Shown: piece after piece, positions 13,616 to 20,005 of the stretch
Layout of the letters: every line of letters starts with the position of its first letter
How positions within the stretch are numbered: the first letter of the stretch is position 1
From: an uncultured Lachnospiraceae bacterium
GTDB taxonomy: Bacteria > Bacillota > Clostridia > Lachnospirales > Lachnospiraceae
Direction: 5' to 3'
Assembly: GCA_910577765.1 (NCBI GenBank)
Contig: CAJTOV010000065.1
Location: forward strand, 1-20,005
Length of the DNA: 20,005 nt
Made by a program: the position numbers and the translations under genes
The notes under the pieces: generated by a model
The model's input: the letters and a program-made list of their open reading frames with translations, nothing else
Databases searched by the model: none
What the model was told of the DNA's origin: nothing

Positions 13616-14923
13616 TTGAACTTTACGTTTTTTGTGGCCACGAAATCCCGTGATTTCTTTACGTTTGGCCCGGTGGCAGATATCCTTGGTTTTATTATGG
13701 ATATGTTATTCCGTTTTACCCAGTCCTTTGGGGTGCTGAATATCGGACTCTGCATTATTTTATTTACTCTGGTAGTGAAACTGATTCTGTTTCCGCTGAC
13801 CATCAAACAGCAGAAATCTTCCAAGCTGATGTCGGTTATGCAGCCGGAACTCCAGGCAATACAGAAAAAATATAAAGGAAAGACAGACAATGACTCCATG
13901 ATGCGGATGAATGTGGAGACCAAGGCTGTCTACGAAAAATATGGTACATCCATGACAGGAGGCTGTCTGCAGCTGGTGATCCAGATGCCGATTCTGTTTG
14001 CACTGTACAGGATTATCTACAATATTCCGGCTTATGTAAGCTCTGTAAAGATGTATTTTCTTAATGTAGTCTACGCTATTACCGGTATTTCCGATGTGGC
14101 TGCCATTCCGGAAGGGGCTGCGGAGAGTCTGGTGCAGTTTGCCACGGAGCATGAGGTGGCCCTTACCGGGATGAATGCCATTGGCGACCTGACCGGGGTA
14201 TCCGGGGAGGCTCTGGGCAACAAGATGGTGGACATCCTCTATAAGCTGAATCCGGCCCAGTGGACCGAGCTTGCGGCCAGGTTCCCCAGTGCCGCTGCCG
14301 TGATTAATGAAAATGCTTCCGCCATTGAGAGTATGAATTCTTTCCTGGGCATGAACCTGACCAACCGTCCCTGGACAGGCTCCTTTATTCCCAATGCAGC
14401 CTGGCTGATTCCTGTTCTGGCAGGTCTGTGCCAGTGGTACAGCACCAAGCTGATGACAGCCAACCAGAACCAGGACCCGGATGCGCCCGGGGCACAGATG
14501 ATGAAGCAGATGAATGTTACCATGCCTCTGATGTCTGTATTTTTCTGTTTTACCTTCCCCACAGCCGTGGGTCTGTACTGGGTGGCCAGCAGTTTCTTCA
14601 TGATCGTCCAGCAGATGATTACCAATGCTTATCTGAACAGGGTGGATCTGGATGAGATGATCCGTCAGAACGTGGAGAAGGCCAATGCCAAGCGGGCCAA
14701 GAAGGGGCTTCCTCCCCAGAAGATCAACCAGAATGCAGGCATGAGTCTTAAGAACATGCAGGCCAATGCGGAGAAAGAGGAAAAAGCCCTGGCGGACAAG
14801 ATCATGCGGACAAAGGAGCAGGTGAAGGAGTCCAATGCCTATTACAACCAGAATGCCAGGCCCGGGAGTCTGGCGGCCAAGGCCAACATGGTTGCTAAAT
14901 ATAATGAAAAGCATAATAAATAG
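13616..14923 (+). CDS. yidC: Membrane protein insertase YidC/Oxa1
   Basis: A 435-aa membrane insertase working with or beside SecYEG. It shows the Oxa1 fold: a first membrane helix around 38-60, the cytosolic coiled pair with IKQQKSSKLM and the following charged hairpin, then GGCLQLVIQMPILFALYRII, two further helices around WLIPVLAGLCQWYST and MPLMSVFFCFTFPTAVGLYWVASSFFMIVQQ. K55 in TLVVKLILFPL takes the place of the groove arginine (E. coli R366), keeping the positive charge. A roughly 90-residue loop lies between helices. The C-terminal tail is long and basic. The start is TTG at 13616 with GAGGAGGT just upstream. There is no lipoprotein signal. Confidence 0.95.
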   Translation: MNFTFFVATKSRDFFTFGPVADILGFIMDMLFRFTQSFGVLNIGLCIILFTLVVKLILFPLTIKQQKSSKLMSVMQPELQAIQKKYKGKTDNDSMMRMNVETKAVYEKYGTSMTGGCLQLVIQMPILFALYRIIYNIPAYVSSVKMYFLNVVYAITGISDVAAIPEGAAESLVQFATEHEVALTGMNAIGDLTGVSGEALGNKMVDILYKLNPAQWTELAARFPSAAAVINENASAIESMNSFLGMNLTNRPWTGSFIPNAAWLIPVLAGLCQWYSTKLMTANQNQDPDAPGAQMMKQMNVTMPLMSVFFCFTFPTAVGLYWVASSFFMIVQQMITNAYLNRVDLDEMIRQNVEKANAKRAKKGLPPQKINQNAGMSLKNMQANAEKEEKALADKIMRTKEQVKESNAYYNQNARPGSLAAKANMVAKYNEKHNK

Positions 14924-14927
14924 GAGG
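14922..14927 (+). promoter_or_regulatory. Ribosome binding site that sets the jag start
   Basis: AGGAGG overlaps the yidC TAG stop. It is 1 nt from the ATG at 14929 but 7 nt from the in-frame GTG at 14935, so GTG is the likely start and translation is probably coupled to yidC. Confidence 0.7.
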
Positions 14928-14934
14928 AATGATC

Positions 14935-16386
14935 GTGGATATAATTACAGTTTCTGCAAAGACTCTTGATGAAGCAATCACCAAGGCACTGCTTGAGTTG
15001 CAGACCACCAGCGAGCATCTCCATTATGAGATCGTCCAGAAGGAAAGCTCCGGTTTCCTGGGGCTTTTCGGTTCCAAACCATGTGTCCTCCGTGCCAGAG
15101 TTATGAGTGAGGAAGAAGAGCGGAATCTGAAAAAGCAGGCCCAGGCAGGGAAGTCTGACAGAACGAAAAGCCAGGACAGCAGGTCCGCAGAGAAGCGGCA
15201 GCCGGAGAAGAAACAGGCCCAGAAGCAGGGCGAGAAGGTTTCTGAAGGTGTGAAATCCGGGGCCGGAGAGCAGGGTGATAAAGGCGGCCGTGGAGAGCGG
15301 GTTGACCGGGCCGAGAAAGGCGACCGCATAGATCGCGGAAACCGGGCCGAAAGAGAAGACCGTGTAGATCGCGGAAACCGGGCCGAAAGAGACGGCCGTG
15401 CAGATCGCGGAGACCGGGCTGAAAGAGACGACCGTGCAGATCGCGGCGACCGGGCTGAAAGAGATGACCGTGTAGATCGCGGCGACCGGGCTGAAAGAGA
15501 CGACCGCATAGATCGCGGCGACCGGGCTGAAAGAAGCGAACGCACAGAGCAGGCGTCCCAGACAGAGAGAAGCGACCGTAACGGAAGAGGCGACCGTATG
15601 GAGCGGGGCAGCCGGGGCGGAAGAGGCGACCGGTATGACCGTGGCGGACGGGGAGATTATCCGGACCAGGCTGACCGGAGAAGAGGTCATGAGGCCGGAG
15701 AGGGAAAGCCCGCAGAGAAGAAGGAGCGCCGGGAGCTTCATGTGGATGAGGAACAGGTGAAGAAGGCTGCTGCGGAATTCCTGGGCCAGGTATTTGGTGC
15801 CATGGGCATGGAGGTCTCTGTGGAATCCCGGTTCGATGCCGCGGAAGGAGAGCTGCAGGTCATGCTGGCCGGTGCGGATATGGGAATCCTGATCGGCAAG
15901 CGGGGCCAGACCCTGGATTCTCTCCAGTATCTGGTAAGCCTGGTGGTGAACAAGGACACGGAAGGCTATCTCCGGGTGAAGCTTGACACAGAGAATTACC
16001 GGGAGAGAAGAAGGGAAACTCTGGAGACACTGGCCAGGAATATTTCCTATAAGGTGAAGCGGACCAGAAGGCCGGTCTCCCTGGAGCCTATGAATCCTTA
16101 TGAGAGAAGGATCATCCATTCGGCATTGCAGAACGACAGGTTTGTGGTGACCAGAAGTGAGGGAGAAGATCCTTACCGTCATGTGGTGATTTCTCTGAGA
16201 CGGGAAAGCTACGGGGACAATCGCAGAGGACGTTACAATGGAAATAATTCCCGCAGGGAGCGGAATTATGACCGGGGATATGACCGGAACGGAGGACGTG
16301 GCAATGACCACCGGAACAGCAGCGACCATGGTGCGGAAAAGACTGCCGAGAAGGCAGCTGTTAGTGTGGGGGAGGATGCTGAGTAA
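14935..16386 (+). CDS. jag: RNA-binding protein Jag/KhpB (Jag-N, KH and R3H domains) with expanded linker
   Basis: A 483-aa protein against roughly 200 aa in B. subtilis Jag. Order: Jag-N domain (about 1-56, ending with SSGFLGLFGSKPCVLRARV, where the GxLG(I/L)FG turn is typical); a ~200-residue Arg/Asp/Glu/Gly-rich disordered linker; a KH domain with GKRG at 321-324; an R3H domain with NPYERRIIH (387-395, R391 and H395); and a basic Arg/Asn/Gly tail. The linker holds six or seven 12-aa repeats. KhpB partners with KhpA and binds RNA; in streptococci it influences division and cell elongation. Start GTG at 14935 is chosen by ribosome binding site spacing. It follows yidC by 11 bp in the same operon. 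Confidence 0.93.
   Translation: MDIITVSAKTLDEAITKALLELQTTSEHLHYEIVQKESSGFLGLFGSKPCVLRARVMSEEEERNLKKQAQAGKSDRTKSQDSRSAEKRQPEKKQAQKQGEKVSEGVKSGAGEQGDKGGRGERVDRAEKGDRIDRGNRAEREDRVDRGNRAERDGRADRGDRAERDDRADRGDRAERDDRVDRGDRAERDDRIDRGDRAERSERTEQASQTERSDRNGRGDRMERGSRGGRGDRYDRGGRGDYPDQADRRRGHEAGEGKPAEKKERRELHVDEEQVKKAAAEFLGQVFGAMGMEVSVESRFDAAEGELQVMLAGADMGILIGKRGQTLDSLQYLVSLVVNKDTEGYLRVKLDTENYRERRRETLETLARNISYKVKRTRRPVSLEPMNPYERRIIHSALQNDRFVVTRSEGEDPYRHVVISLRRESYGDNRRGRYNGNNSRRERNYDRGYDRNGGRGNDHRNSSDHGAEKTAEKAAVSVGEDAE
15295..15546 (+). repeat. 36-bp tandem repeat array inside jag
   Basis: Six clear 36-bp units start with GATCGCGG at 15331, 15367, 15403, 15439, 15475 and 15511; a degenerate seventh precedes at 15295. 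Each encodes 12 aa of the type DRGDRAERDDRV. The length is a multiple of three, so changes in copy number keep the reading frame. Confidence 0.93.
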
Positions 16387-16408
16387 GACAAGATCGTTCA
16401 GTTCACAC

Positions 16409-16438
16409 CCCAGCCGATCACCACGCTGACCGGCTGGG
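16409..16438 (+). terminator. Hairpin after jag, possible terminator
   Basis: CCCAGCCG (16409-16416) pairs with CGGCTGGG (16431-16438) around a 14-nt loop, 23 nt after the jag stop. No T-tract follows, so termination would be factor-dependent or partial. Confidence 0.4.
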
Positions 16439-16518
16439 AGGATGCACGTAATGGCTGGGATATCTGATCATGGAAGATTCTGTGGTCAGGTATCCTTTTC
16501 TTTTTGGGATAAATGTTT

Positions 16519-16524
16519 TATAAT
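16519..16524 (+). promoter_or_regulatory. Possible mnmE promoter (-10 element)
   Basis: Perfect TATAAT at 16519-16524, but only a poor -35 (TTTTCT at 16496-16501, 17-bp spacer). The start would lie near 16531, leaving a leader of about 100 nt with a strong hairpin. Confidence 0.45.
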
Positions 16525-16543
16525 GGTATTATTGCCGGAATTT

Positions 16544-16573
16544 CCGCCAGACAGTGCCAATCGTGTCTGGCGG
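16544..16573 (+). other. Hairpin in the mnmE leader
   Basis: CCGCCAGACA (16544-16553) pairs perfectly with TGTCTGGCGG (16564-16573) around a 10-nt loop. It lies just after the predicted start site. No U-tract follows. It could protect the mRNA 5' end or regulate expression; no known riboswitch was recognised. Confidence 0.6.
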
Positions 16574-16628
16574 GTGCCCCCTTGTCTGCTGAGGATATGG
16601 GGATGGAAGGATCACAAGAAGGACGGAT

Positions 16629-18035
16629 ATGGTAATGGACAGATATTATTCGGATACAGATACGATTGCTGCGGTGGCTACTGCGGCGGGGAATTCGGGG
16701 ATCGGGATTATCCGGGTCAGCGGCAGGGAGGCCTGCCGGATCGTGGACCAGGTCTTTTGCATGGGAAAGGGAGACAGGCCGGGAAAATCCCTGGAACAGG
16801 CAGATTCCCACACCGTGCATTATGGGATGATACAGGATGGAAACCAGGTGATTGATGAGGTTCTGGTACTGGTAATGCGGGGGCCCAGAAGCTATACGGC
16901 GGAGGATACGGTGGAGATTGACTGCCATGGCGGGGTGCTGGTAATGCGGCGGATTCTGGAGACCGTGATCCGCCATGGGGCCAGGGCCGCGGAGCCGGGG
17001 GAATTTACCAGACGGGCATTTCTCAACGGGAGAATTGATCTTTCCCAGGCAGAGGCGGTGATGGGGCTGATCCAGGCCAAGAACCAGTATGCCCTGGAAA
17101 GTTCCGTAAGCCAGCTTAAGGGGTCAGTGTCCAGAAAGGTGGGAAAGCTGCGGCAGGAGATTCTGTACCAGCTTGCCTACATTGAGTCTGCCCTGGATGA
17201 CCCGGAGCATATTTCCCTGGATGGGTATGGGCAGAAGCTGATGGAGGTTCTGGAGCCTGTGATCCGGCAGGTGGAGAAGCTGGTGGCTTCGGCGGACCAG
17301 GGGAGGCTGGTTTCCGAGGGAATCCGCACCGTGATTCTGGGTAAACCAAATGTGGGAAAATCATCCCTGATGAATGTACTTCTGGGAGAGGAGCGGGCCA
17401 TTGTCACGGACATTGCCGGGACCACCCGGGATATTCTGGAGGAGCAGATTTCCCTGGGGGGTATTACCTTAAAGATCGTGGATACGGCGGGAATCCGGGA
17501 GACTCAGGACCTGGTGGAACGGATCGGTGTGACACGGGCCAGGCAGGTGGCGGACCAGGCGGATTTTCTTCTCTATGTGGTGGATGGTTCCTGCCCTCTG
17601 GACCGGAATGATGAACAGATTATGGAACTGATCCGGGAGCGGAAGGCTGTGGTTCTTCTTAATAAGAAGGACCTGGAGCTGGTGGTAGACCAGGATGAGC
17701 TGGCGGAGAGAACCGGCTGTCCGGTGATCCCCATATCGGCCCGGGAGGAAACCGGGATCGAAGAACTGGAGAAGACCATTCAGGAGCTGTTCTACCAGGG
17801 AGCCATTGATTTCAATGACCAGGTTCTCATTACCAGTGTCCGCCATAAGGCTGCTTTGGAGGCTGCGCTGGAGAGTCTGGGCATGGTGGTCCGGGGCATT
17901 GAGGACGGAATGCCGGAGGATTTTCTGACCATTGACCTGATGGATGCTTACCGGTCCCTGGGACTGATCACCGGGGAGTCGGTGGAGGATGATCTGGTAG
18001 ATGAGATATTCGGGAAGTTCTGTATGGGAAAATAA
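16629..18035 (+). CDS. mnmE: tRNA uridine-5-carboxymethylaminomethyl synthesis GTPase MnmE
   Basis: A 468-aa GTPase (also TrmE) that with MnmG modifies the wobble uridine (U34) of certain tRNAs using a folate one-carbon unit. The N-terminal folate-binding domain has DTIAAVATAAGNSGIGIIRVSG and PGEFTRRAFLNGRIDLSQAEAV. The helical domain is split around the G domain, which has G1 GKPNVGKS (238-245), G2 DIAGTTRD, G3 DTAG (285-288), G4 NKKD (345-348) and G5 SAREETG. The C-terminus is FCMGK, with the conserved catalytic-region cysteine. Starts at 16629 or 16635 are both possible; GAAGGA spacing slightly favours 16629. mnmG follows after 39 bp. Confidence 0.97.
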   Translation: MVMDRYYSDTDTIAAVATAAGNSGIGIIRVSGREACRIVDQVFCMGKGDRPGKSLEQADSHTVHYGMIQDGNQVIDEVLVLVMRGPRSYTAEDTVEIDCHGGVLVMRRILETVIRHGARAAEPGEFTRRAFLNGRIDLSQAEAVMGLIQAKNQYALESSVSQLKGSVSRKVGKLRQEILYQLAYIESALDDPEHISLDGYGQKLMEVLEPVIRQVEKLVASADQGRLVSEGIRTVILGKPNVGKSSLMNVLLGEERAIVTDIAGTTRDILEEQISLGGITLKIVDTAGIRETQDLVERIGVTRARQVADQADFLLYVVDGSCPLDRNDEQIMELIRERKAVVLLNKKDLELVVDQDELAERTGCPVIPISAREETGIEELEKTIQELFYQGAIDFNDQVLITSVRHKAALEAALESLGMVVRGIEDGMPEDFLTIDLMDAYRSLGLITGESVEDDLVDEIFGKFCMGK

Positions 18036-18074
18036 AGAAGACACTATTTATGAGACGGGAGAAAGGAATCATTT

Positions 18075-19955
18075 ATGCCATATCTTGAGGAATCATATGA
18101 TATTGTGGTGGTGGGCGCCGGGCATGCAGGCTGTGAGGCGGCCCTGGCCTGCGCCAGGCTGGGGCTGGAGACTATCTGTTTTACGGTCAGCATCGACAGC
18201 ATTGCCCTGATGCCCTGCAATCCCAATATTGGAGGAAGCTCCAAGGGACATCTGGTCCGGGAGCTGGATGCCCTGGGCGGGGAGATGGGAAAGAATATTG
18301 ACCGGACCTTTATTCAGTCTAAAATGCTGAATGAATCCAAGGGGCCGGCGGTCCATTCCCTCCGTGCCCAGGCGGACAAGCAGGAGTACAGCCGCCGGAT
18401 GCGGCGGACCCTGGAGAATACGGATCATCTGACCATCCGTCAGGCGGAGGTGTCGGAAATTGTGGTGGAGAATGAACAGATCCGGGGAGTAAAGACATGT
18501 TCCGGCGCTATGTACCATGCAAAGGCAGTGGTTCTTGCCACAGGGACTTACCTAAAAGCCAGGTGTATTTATGGAGAGGTCAGCAATGCCACAGGGCCCG
18601 GGGGGCTTCAGGCAGCCGGCCATCTGACTGATTCCCTGGTAGAAAATGGGATTGAAATGTTCCGGTTTAAGACAGGGACTCCGGCGCGGGTGGACAGACG
18701 GAGCATTGATTTTACGAAAATGCAGGAGCAGACAGGGGATGAACAGGTGACGCCTTTTTCCTTTTCTACAGACCCTGCGTCCGTGCAGAAAGAACAGGTT
18801 TCCTGCTGGCTTACTTACACCAATGAGGAAACGCACCGGATTATCAGGGAAAATCTGGATCGGTCTCCTTTATTTTCCGGAACCATTGAGGGGACGGGGC
18901 CCAGGTATTGTCCGTCTATTGAGGACAAAGTGGTGAAATTCCCGGACAAGTCCAGGCATCAGGTTTTCGTGGAGCCGGAGGGGCTTTACACCAATGAAAT
19001 GTACCTGGCAGGCATGTCCAGCTCTTTGCCGGAGGATGTCCAGTATGCCATGTACCGGACCGTACCGGGGCTGGAGCATGTGCGGATTGTGCGCAATGCC
19101 TATGCCATTGAATATGACTGTATCAATTCTCTCCAGTTAAAGGCCACTTTGGAGTTCAAAAAAATCAGGGGGCTGTTCAGCGGCGGGCAGTTTAACGGCA
19201 GCTCCGGGTATGAGGAGGCAGCGGTCCAGGGGTTTATGGCCGGGGTCAATGCGGCCATGATGGTTCTGGGGCGGGAGCCTTTTGTGCTGGACAGGTCCCA
19301 GGCTTATATCGGGGTGCTGATTGATGATCTGGTGACCAAGGAGAACCATGAGCCTTACCGGATGATGACTTCCCGGGCCGAGTACCGGCTGCTTCTGCGG
19401 CAGGACAATGCGGACTTGCGGCTGCGGGCCATTGGCCATGAAATGGGACTTGTGGACGATGAAGCTTATGGGCGGGTTCTCAGAAAGGAGCAGGAGATTG
19501 CCGCGGAGGTGGAGCGGCTGGAGCGCCTTCATGTGGGGGCCAGCCCCCAGGTCCAGGAGTTTCTGGAACGCCACGGAAGTACCCTTTTGAAAAACGGAGT
19601 GACCATGGCGGAGCTGGTGCGCAGACCGGAGCTGAATTATTTTCTGCTGGCAGAGATTGATCCGGGGAGGCCGGAGCTGTCAAAGGATACGGCAGAACAA
19701 GTTGACATAAATATTAAATATGACGGGTATCTCAGGCGGCAGAGGCAGCAGGTGGCCCAGTTTAAGAAGCTGGAAGGCAAGAAGCTGGCGCCGGATTTTG
19801 ATTACAGTGTGGTGGGAAGTCTCCGGAAGGAGGCTGTGCAGAAGCTGAATCAGTTGAAGCCGGCTTCCATTGGCCAGGCTTCCCGGATTTCCGGGGTGTC
19901 GCCGGCGGATATTTCGGTGCTTCTGGTGTATCTGGAGCGGGTGAGAAGAGGCTAG
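18075..19955 (+). CDS. mnmG: tRNA uridine-5-carboxymethylaminomethyl modification enzyme MnmG (GidA)
   Basis: A 626-aa FAD-dependent partner of MnmE, complete in the window. The N-terminal dinucleotide-binding motif GAGHAG is at 14-19, and C48 lies in LMPCNPNIGGSSKGH. Also visible are VVLATGTYL, FKTGTPARVD, the second conserved cysteine in VSCWLTYTNEETH, GLFSGGQFNGSSGYEEAAVQG and the C-terminal helical MnmE-binding domain ending in DISVLLVYLERVRRG. ATG at 18075 has GAAAGGA upstream. It is in an operon with mnmE. Its TAG stop (19953-19955) lies within the first four bases (CTAG) of a foldback repeat copy, so the repeat abuts the gene exactly. Confidence 0.98.
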   Translation: MPYLEESYDIVVVGAGHAGCEAALACARLGLETICFTVSIDSIALMPCNPNIGGSSKGHLVRELDALGGEMGKNIDRTFIQSKMLNESKGPAVHSLRAQADKQEYSRRMRRTLENTDHLTIRQAEVSEIVVENEQIRGVKTCSGAMYHAKAVVLATGTYLKARCIYGEVSNATGPGGLQAAGHLTDSLVENGIEMFRFKTGTPARVDRRSIDFTKMQEQTGDEQVTPFSFSTDPASVQKEQVSCWLTYTNEETHRIIRENLDRSPLFSGTIEGTGPRYCPSIEDKVVKFPDKSRHQVFVEPEGLYTNEMYLAGMSSSLPEDVQYAMYRTVPGLEHVRIVRNAYAIEYDCINSLQLKATLEFKKIRGLFSGGQFNGSSGYEEAAVQGFMAGVNAAMMVLGREPFVLDRSQAYIGVLIDDLVTKENHEPYRMMTSRAEYRLLLRQDNADLRLRAIGHEMGLVDDEAYGRVLRKEQEIAAEVERLERLHVGASPQVQEFLERHGSTLLKNGVTMAELVRRPELNYFLLAEIDPGRPELSKDTAEQVDINIKYDGYLRRQRQQVAQFKKLEGKKLAPDFDYSVVGSLRKEAVQKLNQLKPASIGQASRISGVSPADISVLLVYLERVRRG

Positions 19956-20005
19956 TACATCGTTGCATTAATCCCGAAGTAAATAGTGCTTGATATTCGT
20001 GTCAG
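19952..20005 (+). repeat. Foldback repeat, second copy (cut by the window edge)
   Basis: All 54 bases from 19952 to the window end are identical to 12182-12235, in the same orientation, 7.8 kb away. The rest presumably lies beyond the edge. Its first CTAG contains the mnmG stop codon. Confidence 0.95.

Noticed and set aside
13760..14914. 384-aa minus-strand frame opposite yidC
   Set aside because: Antisense shadow of a well-supported insertase gene, with His/Leu-rich composition typical of reverse-strand reading.
15295..15546. Regular 36-bp repeats considered as a CRISPR array
   Set aside because: Units are directly contiguous without spacers, lie in frame inside jag, and have no cas genes nearby.
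14842..16329. Long minus-strand open frame (495 aa) opposite jag
   Set aside because: It is a shadow of the GC-rich jag frame. Its repeats mirror the 36-bp array, no ribosome binding site was seen, and the plus strand encodes clear KH and R3H domains.
16442..16855. 137-aa plus-strand frame upstream of and into mnmE
   Set aside because: It is out of frame with mnmE over most of its length; the Gly/Arg-rich part is a frame-shifted reading of the folate domain.

Overview
The window is a bacterial chromosomal origin of replication with its conserved gene neighbourhood. Genes diverge from about position 11,000. Leftward (minus strand) run dnaA, dnaN, yaaA (S4 domain), recF, gyrB, gyrA, a two-subunit iron-sulfur fumarase, a tRNA-Ser(GCU) and the 5' end of a 16S rRNA gene. 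Rightward (plus strand) run an ECF-transporter S component, a 63-aa orphan gene, rpmH, rnpA, yidD, yidC, jag/khpB, mnmE and mnmG. This is the classic Bacillota order. The 16S fragment, the moderately high GC, the strong AGGAGG ribosome binding sites and the DnaA and GyrA sequences suggest a clostridial anaerobe of the Lachnospiraceae type. No species can be named from this alone.

Layout. 1-137: 16S start (minus), preceded by a leader with a boxA-like site, a GNRA-capped hairpin and a strong promoter with an A-rich upstream tract. 452-539: tRNA-Ser with its own promoter. 698-2158: fumarase beta and alpha, followed by a perfect 20-bp hairpin. 2171-8165: gyrA, gyrB, recF and yaaA; recF/gyrB and yaaA/recF overlap by ATGA, and gyrB and gyrA are separated by two perfect palindromes. 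8239-10979: dnaN and dnaA, with DnaA boxes and a probable unwinding element between them. 10980-11514: the dnaA promoter, a second DnaA-box cluster, and two consensus promoters facing the transporter gene. 11515-12708: two accessory genes separated by a long foldback repeat. 12728-19955: ribosomal protein L34, RNase P protein, membrane insertion (YidD, YidC, Jag) and the MnmEG tRNA-modification pair.

The genes serve replication initiation and DNA topology on one side, and translation, membrane insertion and tRNA wobble modification on the other. The least ordinary element is a foldback repeat: a complete copy at 12182-12348, an identical 54-nt start of another copy at the window's right edge, and a diverged half copy at the dnaN/yaaA junction. 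Imperfections in the complete copy are mostly G-U pairs if the plus strand is transcribed, which points to selection on a structured RNA. Two copies also supply the stop codon of their neighbouring gene. The 36-bp repeats inside jag and a DnaA-trio-like tract are also of interest. I saw no CRISPR array, prophage, transposase or defence locus.
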